Below are positions 18,101 through 26,745 of a stretch of 55,180 nucleotides of DNA, piece after piece. How positions within the stretch are numbered: position 1 is the first letter of the stretch; the number at the start of each line of letters is the position of its first letter. The notes under the pieces were generated by a model. That model was not told where the DNA came from. It did not search any database and was given only the letters and a program-made list of their open reading frames with translations. The stretch covers positions 1 to 55,180 of the forward strand of contig CALJDG010000007.1 of assembly GCA_938023865.1 (NCBI GenBank). The letters are read 5' to 3'. This DNA comes from an uncultured archaeon. GTDB lineage: Archaea; Thermoproteota; Bathyarchaeia; Bathyarchaeales; Bathycorpusculaceae. Made by a program: the position numbers and the translations under genes.

Positions 18101-18665
18101 TGTCTGCAGCCCTAAGCTTTTCTTCGGCTTCGGCTTTCTCTGCGTCGTATTGAGCTATCCCAACGAGGTCCTCAATTATTTTCCGCCTTTCCATTGGAGA
18201 GATATCTGTTAGACGAGTTATAGTGCCCTGCAATACTATGTTTTGGCTTGTGGAACTTACACCCGCCATTGAGAGAATTTCCATTATATGAACTCTTGAA
18301 ATTCGCCTTCCATTAAGCCTATAAACTGACTGCCCGTTTCTGTAGACCTCGCGGGATATTGTGACGGTCGCCGTGTCGACCGGTATACGCCCATCAGAGT
18401 TGTCAAATTGTATAACGACCTTTGCCATCTTCGACCTTTCCAATTCGGCTTTCTCTGAACCGTGGAAAATGAGTTTTGCAGCATTCTCCGCCCGTAGCCG
18501 CTTAGTGCTTAATTCGCCTAGGGCGAACAAAACAGCGTCAACAATATTCGTTTTCCCGCTTCCATTCGGGCCCGTTATGGCGGTAAAACCCTTATCTAGG
18601 CCTATTCTCGCCGTCTGCCCGAAGGATTTGAAACCTTTTATTTCTATTTTTTTGATATAGGGCAT
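15117..18665 (-). CDS. smc: Chromosome segregation ATPase SMC
   Basis: This 1182-aa SMC is of full length. Walker A GPNGSGKT is at residues 32-39. Long coiled coils run about 170-490 and 690-1010, interrupted by a hinge near residues 520-670 (GVIRGVYGRLRNLIKIDKTYQQAIEVAAGG). The C-terminal head has the ABC signature SGASGGERSVAAVAF and Walker B SFYILDEIDAHLD. The ATPase dimer loops DNA together with ScpA and ScpB, encoded immediately downstream. Confidence 0.97.
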   Translation of the reverse strand: MPYIKKIEIKGFKSFGQTARIGLDKGFTAITGPNGSGKTNIVDAVLFALGELSTKRLRAENAAKLIFHGSEKAELERSKMAKVVIQFDNSDGRIPVDTATVTISREVYRNGQSVYRLNGRRISRVHIMEILSMAGVSSTSQNIVLQGTITRLTDISPMERRKIIEDLVGIAQYDAEKAEAEEKLRAADISIRTAMGRIDEVQRRVEDLERERNELLRYNFIKNEIKKFEAVKLSHDIALIQEKIKKDSIQAEKIKSRLDKIRALRDHYRQKRREIEGEWRKLSSEIVEEGGSQVFKVQMKIGELKSKLTELATKISSGKTSLEALKRVRENSLQQYQSIRNEIRENRLKIRRLRNEYERMMSQINSKQAEHDTLAQEAAQVLEGISENGKKIREIELQLDRDYKRLAFFRSEHAKSQTTIKIRERRLRDLNERKERFASTLSELGKSMAELIKVQKEQKTQLKNLERILERRIAQKEAIEREIMEAGKIAESAREAVVEFATQRELAETVAAEEKALKSIEELGELGVIRGVYGRLRNLIKIDKTYQQAIEVAAGGWLDALIVKDFDAAFTCTETLRRMKLGRIKIIPLEAVSAAKPIKVPEGGNVSGAAFSFVKCTKQYEPAVYFVLGDTLVVPEDKSAFELSSKGYRVVTVNGDLFEPGGALESGYYRAPIDFSAIIPSEAAIKSLDEAVRALQQHLSKRGSDIAALEEEIDRTRVEIARLSDAITTLDREVSRVKISIKRTKSNVKRIESSIKRVEGEIEAEKAKIWTYRAERSASQKEISKLQRELASLRRKVDPANIQEMEVRREKLAEEINTLRQKLGAVQTEILTLQSQFDNVLRVGYKNARIQLAKVEQQLRKVEGEVEDALQEREKLKQELAELEKSRIELSKSVLSAKEEAQKFSNQIDEIDKELRKIEAEYEEIDRLLNQYQLNIQTSIIQMEQWQNQLRQFGYEKPLEVTANEVEEAEASLQMLQFELEQISGVNQLALSHYAEQISRYKELSLRMNELEMEKQAILKFMEEIENKKHKVFMEAFEKINQNLRKYFSKLTGGGAANLILENSGEPFYGGIDMIVQFPNKPSIVVSGASGGERSVAAVAFLFAIKDFTPASFYILDEIDAHLDPFHVSRLADVLFEESEKAQFIVITLKPEMINKAQRVYGIYGRNGVSYVVSAKFLEVPT

Positions 18666-18781
18666 TAAGTTAAGCCCTCACTCAAGATGAAACTTTGAAT
18701 ACCATATTTGGAGAGTTTTCTCTGTAATTGCGCTATAAAGGTTTGCATCCTTATGTTTTAACGATTATGCACTTTTTAACG

Positions 18782-19297
18782 CTACTTTTCGGGCTTATAA
18801 CTATATTTTGTAGCCATTTTCTTGACAAAATCCTTTATGCGTTCATTGTCACCGTAAACAATTAAGCAGCCGTCACTTTGCACCTCAAACGAAAGGTTCG
18901 ATTCTCCAGCCAAGGTTTTCAAAGCTTCTATGGGCATCTCCTTTGAGGGTCTAATGCGTAACCAGCGTTGGTCTCTTGGCATCCCGGGGACAAATCTTTT
19001 TTCCTTTTCTTCCTCATCGAAAACTTTTCTGCTGGCTTCTTCAAGCTTTTTAATCCACGCCTCAACGTATTTGTCGCCGAACTTTTGCCCCTCTGTTATG
19101 AGGTAAGCCTCAACATTGTTTAGGCATTCCTCAATTTTTTGGCTTGTTTCAAGACGTGCAGGGTCAGCCTTTAAAACATTGATTAATGTTCTTGCACATT
19201 TTAAATCGTTAAAAATGTCTGCTGGAACCGAGACACCACTCTTCTTTAGATCTGTAATCATCTCTTCTAAAACTTTCCATACAGCCAAATAACCCAA
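18782..19297 (-). CDS. DUF2096-like archaeal protein
   Basis: This 171-aa soluble protein has an N-terminal helical half (VWKVLEEMITDLKKSGVSVPADIFNDLKCARTLINVLKADP) and a C-terminal alpha/beta half ending in VQSDGCLIVYGDNERIKDFVKKMATKY. The pattern resembles the archaeal uncharacterised family DUF2096, recognised from memory. The function is unknown. It lies 116 bp upstream of smc on the same strand and may share its transcript, but the gap leaves room for a separate smc promoter. Confidence 0.75.
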   Translation of the reverse strand: MGYLAVWKVLEEMITDLKKSGVSVPADIFNDLKCARTLINVLKADPARLETSQKIEECLNNVEAYLITEGQKFGDKYVEAWIKKLEEASRKVFDEEEKEKRFVPGMPRDQRWLRIRPSKEMPIEALKTLAGESNLSFEVQSDGCLIVYGDNERIKDFVKKMATKYSYKPEK

Positions 19298-19380
19298 TGT
19301 TCCACCAATCTTTAATTATTCTAATTTTGAACTATAAAAGGCGTGTTTATTAAGCACCATACAATAATGATAAAAAGTTG

Positions 19381-19803
19381 TTATACTCTTCTCCCTCTTC
19401 TTCCGCCTGGCCTACGTGTTCCATCATGTGGTATGGGCGTGACCTCTTCTATTCTTCCTATACGGAATCCAGCTCTGGCTAGGGCTCTTATGGCTGCCTG
19501 GGCACCTGGTCCTGGCGTTCTTGGCCCTGGTCCGCCTGGCGCTCTGACTTTTATGTGAATGGCTGTTATTCCCTTGTCCTTGGCTATTTCCGCTGCTGCC
19601 GAGGCTGCCCTCATTGCGGCGTATGGCGATGACTCTAATCTATCGGCTTTCACAAACATTCCACCTGAGGTTCTGGCTATAGTTTCTGCTCCTGAAAGGT
19701 CTGTAATGTGAACGATTGTGTTATTGTAGGAGCTATATATGTGGACTACGCCCCATTTTTCAGTTTTTTTCGTTGTGGTTGTTCCGCTTGCACCTGTGCT
19801 CAT
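19381..19803 (-). CDS. rps11: Ribosomal protein S11
   Basis: This 140-aa S11 has [50 protein letters not shown] and a basic Gly/Arg-rich tail ([15 protein letters not shown]). In most archaea rpoD follows rps11 directly; here rps11 ends the transcript and rpoD is 17 kb away on the other strand. It starts 1 bp after the rps4 stop. Confidence 0.96.
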   Translation of the reverse strand: MSTGASGTTTTKKTEKWGVVHIYSSYNNTIVHITDLSGAETIARTSGGMFVKADRLESSPYAAMRAASAAAEIAKDKGITAIHIKVRAPGGPGPRTPGPGAQAAIRALARAGFRIGRIEEVTPIPHDGTRRPGGRRGRRV

Positions 19804-19804
19804 T

Positions 19805-20374
19805 CTATTTTTCTCTCTCCCTTCCAGTTTTCTTTACAGTTTGTGCCTTGGAGGTGACAGCTATCATTTGACGCATTGGGTGGCTTGGATTTGCCAAGGG
19901 GCTATCTGGTGCGTAAGCAATTTTCTCCTCATCCTCTCGTGTCACAAGATAGCTAGGAACCGTTACACGTTGGTCGCCTATTACTATGTGTCCATGGGTT
20001 ATTAGCTGTCTAGCATGATAAACTGATCTGGCTAGTCCTTTTCTGAAGATTACTGTTTGGAGACGTCTTTCAAGTATATCCTCAACCGTTAGGTCCAAAA
20101 CGTCGTCTAAAACTGCTGCTTCGTGAATTATTCCAAGCTTCTTTAAGCGTGATAATAGCTCCTTTTCCATTTTATTCCTCTCTTCGGGCGCCTTACCTAT
20201 GAGGGAGCGGGCTATACCCCTAAATTTTGAAAGCATGGTTTTATGGCGCCACAACTCACGCTTATTCCTCAAGCCATACTGCCCCAAAAGTTTAAGCTCT
20301 TCTTGGAGGACATCCGTTCGCCACGGGAAACGCGGAGTTTCATACTTCTTTTTTTGTTTTTTAGGGTCTCCCAT
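19805..20374 (-). CDS. rps4: Ribosomal protein S4
   Basis: This 189-aa archaeal S4 has [38 protein letters not shown] at the N-terminus and an S4 RNA-binding domain ([44 protein letters not shown]). A Lys/Arg-rich C-terminus follows. It lies between rps13 (2 bp upstream) and rps11 in the conserved archaeal order. Confidence 0.96.
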   Translation of the reverse strand: MGDPKKQKKKYETPRFPWRTDVLQEELKLLGQYGLRNKRELWRHKTMLSKFRGIARSLIGKAPEERNKMEKELLSRLKKLGIIHEAAVLDDVLDLTVEDILERRLQTVIFRKGLARSVYHARQLITHGHIVIGDQRVTVPSYLVTREDEEKIAYAPDSPLANPSHPMRQMIAVTSKAQTVKKTGREREK

Positions 20375-20376
20375 GG

Positions 20377-20871
20377 CTACTTGCCACCGCCTCCAGGCTT
20401 TGCGGCAGCCTTCTTCTTTACCCCAACGGCTTTGCCCTTTCTCCCTGTTGTTCGTGTACTTTGCCCTCTAACCTTTAATCCATAAGCATGCCGGTATCCC
20501 CGCCAAGACCTCAGCTCCTTCATTTTCTCTATATCCATTTTTGTCCTGAGGAGTAAGTCGGCACTAATTAGGTGCATGTCCTTCCCGGTTTCCAAATCCT
20601 TCCGCCTGTTTAACATCCAGCTGGGCAGTCCGTATTTTGTCGGTTCTTTGATAATTTCCTCTACTTTTTCAACTTCCGCCTCGTTTAAGAAGCCAGCCCT
20701 TATGTTTGGATCTATTCCAGCTTTTTTGAGTATGGCCTTGGCTAGGCTTAGGCTTATGCCCCTAATCTTTCTCAGGGCATAAGGCACCTTCAAAGTGCCA
20801 TCTACATCAGTATCCGTTATTCTCAGTATGTGACGGAATTCTCTGGCTGTTTGGCTTGACATTCTATACAT
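20377..20871 (-). CDS. rps13: Ribosomal protein S13
   Basis: This S13 of 161-164 aa has HILRITDTDVDGTLKVPYALRKIRGISLSLAKAILKKAGID (helix-two-turn-helix) and SWRGYRHAYGLKVRGQSTRTTGRKG near the C-terminus. Two starts are possible: ATG 20871, with AGGAAA about 7 bp upstream, or ATG 20862 (MSSQTAREFRHI). It is the first gene of the rps13-rps4-rps11 transcript, behind a good TATA box. Confidence 0.95.
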   Translation of the reverse strand: MYRMSSQTAREFRHILRITDTDVDGTLKVPYALRKIRGISLSLAKAILKKAGIDPNIRAGFLNEAEVEKVEEIIKEPTKYGLPSWMLNRRKDLETGKDMHLISADLLLRTKMDIEKMKELRSWRGYRHAYGLKVRGQSTRTTGRKGKAVGVKKKAAAKPGGGGK

Positions 20872-20906
20872 CCGTTTCCTGTTTGCAAACTAGAAGTTAA
20901 TCATAT

Positions 20907-20916
20907 TTTATTTAAA
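20907..20916 (-). promoter_or_regulatory. TATA box for rps13-rps4-rps11
   Basis: On the minus strand GAAAG precedes TTTAAATAAA, a good BRE/TATA combination 36-45 bp upstream of the rps13 start. Initiation about 25 bp downstream leaves a short leader with an AGGAAA ribosome binding site. Confidence 0.5.
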
Positions 20917-20984
20917 CTTTCCTAGTCTTATGGAACCGAAAAACACTTAACGAGACCTTTGGAAAGCATTTAACTGGGCTGAAA

Positions 20985-21326
20985 ATGAGCGGAACAATGC
21001 TTGAAGACGCTGTTTCAGAAGCCTTCCGAAAGGGAGGCTTCATAGTTTTTACAAGGCAAAACCACTGCGATGTTTTGGCTGTAAAGCCCGACATGAGTCT
21101 AGCTTACCTTGTAGAATGCAAAGATTACGCCTTATCCAAAAAACAACAAGTTTTGGCTGTCCGGGAGCTAAACCGCAATTACACACATGCATTAGAGCTC
21201 TTAATAAAACAGCATCTATGTCCTCAGAAAATACTGAAGGTTCTCGTCGCCAGAGGATTTGCTTACCAATCTAGAGGTATATTGCAGTATACCCCAAAAA
21301 CTTTTATTGAGCATATTTCCTCGTGA
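20985..21326 (+). CDS. PD-(D/E)XK nuclease-fold protein (Hjc/Mrr-like)
   Basis: This 113-aa protein has an N-terminal helix with a conserved-type Glu (MLEDAVSEAFRKGGF), then an Asp in the first core strand (HCDVLAVKPDM) and VECKD, together the E...D...ExK active-site pattern of restriction-endonuclease-fold enzymes. Size and layout suit a Holliday-junction resolvase-like or Mrr-like archaeal nuclease. I cannot separate these two by eye. It is monocistronic and divergent from rps13 with a 113-bp gap. Confidence 0.7.
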   Translation: MSGTMLEDAVSEAFRKGGFIVFTRQNHCDVLAVKPDMSLAYLVECKDYALSKKQQVLAVRELNRNYTHALELLIKQHLCPQKILKVLVARGFAYQSRGILQYTPKTFIEHISS

Positions 21327-22032
21327 GAAGCAAGGTGAAACTCAAGAATCAGTTTTCCTTGTAATGAATCTGATGTTTGCTAAAAATAGGGCTTAAACAG
21401 TCAAAGCGCTTCTTAAGCCTTTGGTTTGACTATCTTCGCCAGAGAAAATTGTTTAGATTTGGCGCAAACATTTTGAAAATTAAGCATAAAATAGCGATGC
21501 ATCCACAAGTTTACTATTTTGCGCTAGGGCAAGGCGTTCAGAAGTCATAGCGTGGACAATCCGAATTTAGTCACTTTAAAGCTTGAAAAAGCTTAAAATG
21601 TAAGAGAAGCCCAAAAGCCGTGATAAATACCTACATATCGTTAAATGGTAGGAGTGATCAAAACCCCATTAGCCATTACGATTCTCTTTACTTCTAAGGG
21701 TAGTTTATACATGTTCATCGATTTCCTAAAGAAAGACGCTTTCAATCAAACGAAAATCCCAATAAAAGGTGAAGACAAAATGCAGAGATATGTTTTGCAG
21801 GAAGACATCAAAGAGTATATAATTTAAAAGAAATAAAAAGAAGCAACTTGTATGTTATTTCTCCGATTTTCTTACCTGTAAAATATCTTACTGCCTTGCG
21901 CTCTAAAGACGTGTGGAAGAATTAAAAGAGCGCGAAATTACAAAGTTCAATAAACACCATTACATTAAAAAACTACGTTCAACCAAATTTTGTTAAGAAA
22001 ATTTAAGGGCTATGGACAAAGGAGACGTCAAA
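21327..22032. other. 706-bp intergenic region
   Basis: This is A/T-rich sequence between the nuclease gene and the convergent acyl-CoA ligase. It contains two interleaved 7-bp inverted pairs at 21389-21431 (GGCTTAA/TTAAGCC and AGTCAAA/TTTGACT in the order a-b-a'-b'). There is also a short AAAATAG/CTATTTT pair near 21490-21525 and one doubtful 60-codon frame. No tRNA, repeat array or convincing gene was seen. Confidence 0.5.
21645..21827 (+). CDS. Doubtful small ORF
   Basis: A 60-codon frame in the long intergenic region (contains SLYMFIDFLKKDAF and ends QEDIKEYII). It has no family match I recognise, no strong ribosome binding site before its ATG, and no partner genes. The charged C-terminal half looks protein-like, so it could be a remnant or a real small gene, but a chance frame is equally likely. 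Confidence 0.2.
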   Translation: MVGVIKTPLAITILFTSKGSLYMFIDFLKKDAFNQTKIPIKGEDKMQRYVLQEDIKEYII

Positions 22033-23739
22033 CTAAAAGTTTGTGCAGTATTCTTCACCCTTTTCTGCCATTTTAGCCATTTCTTCTTCCCTAAGCTTTC
22101 TTTTGAAAACCTTCATTACGTGGGTTAGGGGTAAATCCTTCCTAAATTCGACGGATTTTGGCACGGCGTAGGATGGAAGTCTATCTTTGCAGTAATTAAT
22201 TATTTCTTCGGTTGCAACTTTACCTTCATATTCGGGTTTCAATGTTATGAAAGCCTTAACTCTTTCGCTTCCAGGTCGTTCAGGGTCAGGAACGCCTATG
22301 ACTGCTGCAAGTGCGACGGCTTGATGTTCATGTAAAATATCCTCTACAATCCTTGAATAAACTTTTATTCCAGACACGTTAATCATGTCTTTTATACGGT
22401 CAACTATGTAGAAGTATCCGTCTTCGTCCATTTTTGCAACGTCGCCGGTCGCAAGCCAGCCATCTTTTAAACCGCTGCCAGGATTAGGCCAGTAGCCCTT
22501 CATAATTTGTGGGCCTCGGATGTAGAGTTCGCCAGTTTCGCCTATAGGGACCTCTTCTTCTGTATCGGGATCCACGATTTTGGCCTCCGTATCTGGAACC
22601 GGTACCCCAATTGATCTTTTTACCTTAGTCATAAACCCGGTGACTTTTGAAAATGCTGATAGATTTAGGTGGGTGGTTGGACTTGCCTCTGTTAAGCCAT
22701 AACCTTCACCCACAGGCACACCAATTTTTTTCTCTATTTTTTCAGCAACTTCAGGCGGGAGCGGTGCTGCGCCAGAATACAAAAAGATCGGCATTCTTGG
22801 CAATTCTTTGTCAAGTAATAACATAAAGTGTGTGGGAACGCCAACAACCATAAAGGGCCGATATTTTTTGATTAATTCAACCATTTTGTCGATGTCTCTA
22901 GGATCAGTTAATATTGTGCGGAGTGCCCAAGCAATACTTGCGTGCAAAATTCCATGCCCAAATTGATGGAAAAGTGGAACACAAATCAGAATTGACGATT
23001 TGCCTTTTAACGCTACTTCTAGAGGTTTCATCATCCATAAAACTTGAAGCGCATTAGTGGTGAGATTGTAATGCGTTAACATAACTCCTTTAGGTACTCC
23101 GGTTGTTCCCCCTGTAAACGGTAACAGCGCTAGATCCTCTGCGGGGCTTATTTCGGTTTGGGGAGGGTTGGACTCATAATTTTCAAGCAGCTCCTCCAAA
23201 TAGTAGGCCCCATTTACTTCCTTTATATCAGGCGTAGAATAATCAGGGTACACTGGCACGTGTGTAAATATTATATTTTTAATTTTTGTCTTGGTTTTTA
23301 TCATGTTGACAAGTTCAAGGCGTTTATATGAGCATATTACTGTATGGGCTTCTGATTCCCCTATTTCATATAATAAATCTGAAGTTTTATGGGCCACACT
23401 TATGGGGACGTGGGCTGCTCCTAGTTTCATTATCGCATAATCGCTTACTATGAATTGTGGGCTGTTTGGAAGGATTGTCGCGACTTTGTCGCCTTTTTTC
23501 ACGCCTAAATCTGCAAGCGCTGTAGCCAGTTTATCGACTTTAAGTTTTAACTCGGCGTAAGTCATTTGTTTATCGAGGTAAATGCATGCTGTTTGATGTG
23601 GAAATCTAGCCGCCGAATCTTCTAAAAACTTGTACACCGGTATTTTGGGGTACGGCTCTAGGGTTTTCGGTAATTTATAAGGTCCGATGAAATAGCTTTT
23701 TAGCCAAGGCCTGTCTGCATAAGCCATTTTACTGGTCAA
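22033..23739 (-). CDS. Acyl-CoA ligase (AMP-forming, FadD-like)
   Basis: This 568-aa ANL-superfamily enzyme activates a carboxylic acid through an acyl-adenylate to the CoA thioester. The P-loop-like motif LLPFTGGTTGVPKGVMLTHYN lies near residues 205-225, the A5 motif is GEGYGLTEASP, the hinge-region motif is TGDVAKMDEDGYFYIVDRIKDMI, and the C-terminal lysine region is KVFKRKLREEE. The length suits medium- or long-chain ligases. It lies 25 bp downstream of the AOR gene on the same strand, so an aldehyde-to-acid-to-acyl-CoA relay is plausible. Confidence 0.9.
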   Translation of the reverse strand: MTSKMAYADRPWLKSYFIGPYKLPKTLEPYPKIPVYKFLEDSAARFPHQTACIYLDKQMTYAELKLKVDKLATALADLGVKKGDKVATILPNSPQFIVSDYAIMKLGAAHVPISVAHKTSDLLYEIGESEAHTVICSYKRLELVNMIKTKTKIKNIIFTHVPVYPDYSTPDIKEVNGAYYLEELLENYESNPPQTEISPAEDLALLPFTGGTTGVPKGVMLTHYNLTTNALQVLWMMKPLEVALKGKSSILICVPLFHQFGHGILHASIAWALRTILTDPRDIDKMVELIKKYRPFMVVGVPTHFMLLLDKELPRMPIFLYSGAAPLPPEVAEKIEKKIGVPVGEGYGLTEASPTTHLNLSAFSKVTGFMTKVKRSIGVPVPDTEAKIVDPDTEEEVPIGETGELYIRGPQIMKGYWPNPGSGLKDGWLATGDVAKMDEDGYFYIVDRIKDMINVSGIKVYSRIVEDILHEHQAVALAAVIGVPDPERPGSERVKAFITLKPEYEGKVATEEIINYCKDRLPSYAVPKSVEFRKDLPLTHVMKVFKRKLREEEMAKMAEKGEEYCTNF

Positions 23740-23764
23740 TATTTATCACAAGACTACGTGGTTA

Positions 23765-25633
23765 TTAAATTTCTTTGATAATCCATTCTAATCCGAGTTC
23801 TTTAAGTTTCTCTGGTTTAGGCCGGCCGTTCTCATCCCATCCTCTATACTTGTAATAGGCATCTAAGAGCGGTTCAAGGTTCACCACTTGTCCTTTTGCT
23901 GGGCCTTCAGGCAATGGCTCTTCTAGTAACCGTTTCGGAAGTGTGTCATCCGCTCTTGTCAAGCCTTCTCTCACGTTAAAAGCTCTTTCCAAGTTGTAAA
24001 TTCTCTCACCTGTTTTCCTGAAATCCGCTGCGGTGAATTCCCAGCCGGTGAGACTTGAAATTAATGCTGCCCAGTCCTCCGCCGTCAAAACCATTCCCAT
24101 GAATTTGCAGGCTCCAATGGCATCAAAAACTGCCAACGCATCTTCCATATCTTTAACCACCTTGGCGGTTTCAGGTATTTCTTGGAGTATATCTCCTACA
24201 TCGCTTTGTTCAACAATAAGATATGGTGTTGAGAGGAAGGTTGGTCCTTCCACATAAGCCGTGATGTGGCAACCTCCACGATTTGCCGTTGCATAAGCTA
24301 GTCCTGTTAGCTTAGCAGCTCTCGGGTCATAGGCTGGCAATTCCAACCCCTTAACGTGCATTGCAAATCTTTCAGACCCTTTGTTCAATTTTTCAGAGAC
24401 AGCTTTTGTCCCTTCAGCTAATAGGTTTCCGATTCCATCCCTCTTAGCTATTTTTTGCACAAGCTCTATCATGACATTTGGGTCGCCAAATTTAATCTCC
24501 AATCCACCCGTATCCTTTTTTGTCAGTATTCCCTTTTCATAACACTCCATAGCAAAAGCTATTGTGCTTCCAGCGGATATTACATCAAGGCCATATTCGT
24601 TGCATAGGAAATGTGCATATGTGATCGCTTCTAAATCATCAATTTCGCACATCCCTCCAAAAGATCCGAGAGACTCATACTCTGGCCCTTCACCACTCCC
24701 AGCATATGGAGCAGTTTTATTTTCACTCAATCTTCCACAGGCAATGGGGCAAGCAAAGCAAGCTTTCCTCTCCGTCAGTATCTTCTCTACGATTGCTGTC
24801 CCGCTTATGTTGTCAGCGCCTCGAAAAACTCCAGTCTGCCAATTTCTCGTCGGGAATCCACCTCGGACATTTACCAAATCTAAAACAGCAGCTGTCCCAT
24901 AAACTTCAAGCGACATTTTTAGTAAACTTTCATTTACCCAGTCATACCTCTTTTTGGTCTCTTCCCTGAAAGCTTCTTCATTTGCAACCCTGACTTTCAT
25001 GGTTCCTTTCGAGGCGATGGCCTTTAACCGTTTGGAGCCCATAACAGCACCCATCCCGCATCTTCCAGCCGCTCGCCCCCAGTTAGGCTTTTCCGCATCA
25101 TTTATGATAGCTGCATATTTTACCATGTTTTCTCCAGCAATTCCTATACAAGCTACTTTGAAATCTTCTCCAAGCTCCTTTTTTATTAGCCTCGTAGTTT
25201 CTGATGTACTCTTGCCCCAAAGATGCTTTGCGTCTTTAAGTTCCGCCCTTCCATCATCCGTCACAAGGTATACGGGACTCGGCGAAACTCCCTCGAATAT
25301 TACGCCATCAAAACCTGATCGTTTAAAAGCAGTGCCCCAAAAACCAGCCGCGTTAGCCTGTCCCCATAAACCAGTAAGAGGCGATTTTGAAACAACTGTG
25401 TATCTACCAGTACTTGGAGACGGGGTCCCTGTTAAAGGCCCAGTCATGAAAATCAGCTTATTGGCCGGGCCTAAAGGATCCACTCCTTTTCCAACCTCGT
25501 CAAAGAGATATTTGGTTGCTAACCCGCTACCGCCCAAAAACATTTTAAGCGTATTTTCGTCCGGGAACTCTTCTGTTATTTTCCCCGTAGACAAATTTAC
25601 CCTGAGAATTTTCCCCATATAACCGCAGAGCAT
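23765..25633 (-). CDS. Aldehyde:ferredoxin oxidoreductase (tungsten)
   Basis: This 622-aa AOR-family enzyme oxidises aldehydes to acids with ferredoxin as acceptor. The N-terminal domain has GKILRVNLSTGKITEE and GGSGLATKYLFDEV, and there is a tungstopterin-binding region (SKSPLTGLWGQANAAGFWGTAFKRSGFDGVIFEG, RCGMGAVMGSKRLKAI). The [4Fe-4S] ligands are CFACPIACGR and the later Cys in IGACKFMGM. ATG 25633 gives MLCGYMGKI; an internal Met six residues in is an alternative start. It probably forms an operon with the ligase downstream. Confidence 0.94.
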   Translation of the reverse strand: MLCGYMGKILRVNLSTGKITEEFPDENTLKMFLGGSGLATKYLFDEVGKGVDPLGPANKLIFMTGPLTGTPSPSTGRYTVVSKSPLTGLWGQANAAGFWGTAFKRSGFDGVIFEGVSPSPVYLVTDDGRAELKDAKHLWGKSTSETTRLIKKELGEDFKVACIGIAGENMVKYAAIINDAEKPNWGRAAGRCGMGAVMGSKRLKAIASKGTMKVRVANEEAFREETKKRYDWVNESLLKMSLEVYGTAAVLDLVNVRGGFPTRNWQTGVFRGADNISGTAIVEKILTERKACFACPIACGRLSENKTAPYAGSGEGPEYESLGSFGGMCEIDDLEAITYAHFLCNEYGLDVISAGSTIAFAMECYEKGILTKKDTGGLEIKFGDPNVMIELVQKIAKRDGIGNLLAEGTKAVSEKLNKGSERFAMHVKGLELPAYDPRAAKLTGLAYATANRGGCHITAYVEGPTFLSTPYLIVEQSDVGDILQEIPETAKVVKDMEDALAVFDAIGACKFMGMVLTAEDWAALISSLTGWEFTAADFRKTGERIYNLERAFNVREGLTRADDTLPKRLLEEPLPEGPAKGQVVNLEPLLDAYYKYRGWDENGRPKPEKLKELGLEWIIKEI

Positions 25634-25782
25634 AGAACCACCACCATAAAGTTTAGAGCGAAATAGATTTAATTCTTACCCCATAATATTTTAGCTATTT
25701 CTACCATAGGTCTTGGGGCAGCGACTTTGCAAAAATTTTTAACTATATTAGACGGGTTTTAAACTTCGCGGGGTTGGGTTGT

Positions 25783-26205
25783 ATGACTGGGAATAAAACG
25801 AGTTTGTTTTCTAGGGTCGACCAAATTGGGGTCGTTGTTAGGGATGTTGAGAAAGCCGCGAGAATGTATGAAAAGGTATTGAAGCAGGAGCCATTACCGC
25901 CTATAGAATTTAAAACAAATAATGTGAAACTAAGGATAGTGTTCTTCCAGCTGGGCGAAGTACAGCTAGAACTAATCCAAGTCCTAGAAGGTGAAAACAT
26001 TCATACAAAATTTCTAAAAGAGAAGGGTGAGGGCCTTCACCATCTTGGTTTCTTTGTTAAGAATTTAGAGGAAGAGTTAACTGTTTTAGAGAAGAGCGGC
26101 ATAAAAGTTCTGTGGAGAGGTGAAGCTCTTGGAGTTGCAAAATTCGCTTACCTTGATACTGAAAAATTTTTGGGCGTAAACCTTGAATTAATTCAGTTTG
26201 GTTAA
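25783..26205 (+). CDS. VOC-family protein, methylmalonyl-CoA epimerase-like
   Basis: This protein of about 140 aa has two beta-alpha-beta-beta-beta modules typical of the vicinal oxygen chelate fold: VDQIGVVVRDVEKAARMYEKVL and LHHLGFFVKNLEEELTVLEKSGI. Metal-ligand-like residues are present (Gln in VDQIG, Glu in VQLELIQ, His in LHHLGFF, Glu in NLELIQ). The resemblance to methylmalonyl-CoA epimerase or a lactoylglutathione-lyase-like enzyme is good, but the substrate is open. I choose ATG 25783 (MTGNKTSLF); an in-frame TTG at 25774 is possible. It is divergent from AOR. Confidence 0.8.
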   Translation: MTGNKTSLFSRVDQIGVVVRDVEKAARMYEKVLKQEPLPPIEFKTNNVKLRIVFFQLGEVQLELIQVLEGENIHTKFLKEKGEGLHHLGFFVKNLEEELTVLEKSGIKVLWRGEALGVAKFAYLDTEKFLGVNLELIQFG

Positions 26206-26224
26206 GATTGTTGGATTGGTATAA

Positions 26225-26699
26225 GATGCGGGCTTTAGCTTCCGGATGCGGCGAAATGGGAAATGTGGCTATAAAAGACTTGGTTGGGTATGGCGAATTT
26301 GACGAAGTTATCATCGGCGATCTAGATGTGAAAAAAGCTGAAAAATCGTTAAAGAGTTAAGTGTTGATAAAATAGTAGTTTCCACAAAGCATGTTGATGT
26401 TAATGATTCAAAGAGACTTATTGACTTGATGAGCGGGGTTGATGTTGTGATGAGCCGCGTGGAGGCCATTTTACAAGTTTGCGTTACCGATTGTAAAGGC
26501 TGCCATAAAGGCGAAAGTGAAATTTGTTGACATATGTGACGATTATGAGATAACAACTAAGGTCTTAGACCTTGACAACGACGCAAAGGATGCGGGTATA
26601 ACCGTTATTAGCGGTTTAGGGGTTTCTCCTAGTGCGACTAACATTTTAGGCTAATCAGCCGTTGAAATGTTCGAACGCAAACAACGACTCTTCAAATAA
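26225..26699 (+). pseudogene. Decayed saccharopine-dehydrogenase-like gene
   Basis: From ATG 26225 one frame gives an N-terminal Rossmann segment (IGDLDVKKAEK). The reading then shifts to a second frame (VDKIVVSTKHVDVND...LIDLMSGVDVVMS) and a third (LPIVKAAIKAKVKFVDICDDYE...GLGVSPSATNILG) before a stop, with no C-terminal domain. The pieces collinearly match the family of the intact gene at 30248-31438 (compare FVDICDDYE with FVDINDDYD). At least two frameshifts and a truncation make it a pseudogene. Confidence 0.85.
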
Positions 26700-26745
26700 T
26701 CGGTGAAAATTATAAGGTAGAAAGCGTCACTATTATAGGGTCTTT

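Noticed and set aside
20985-21326. Confident assignment as Holliday junction resolvase Hjc
   Set aside because: The active-site pattern fits several PD-(D/E)XK families and the canonical Hjc N-terminal motif is not clear.
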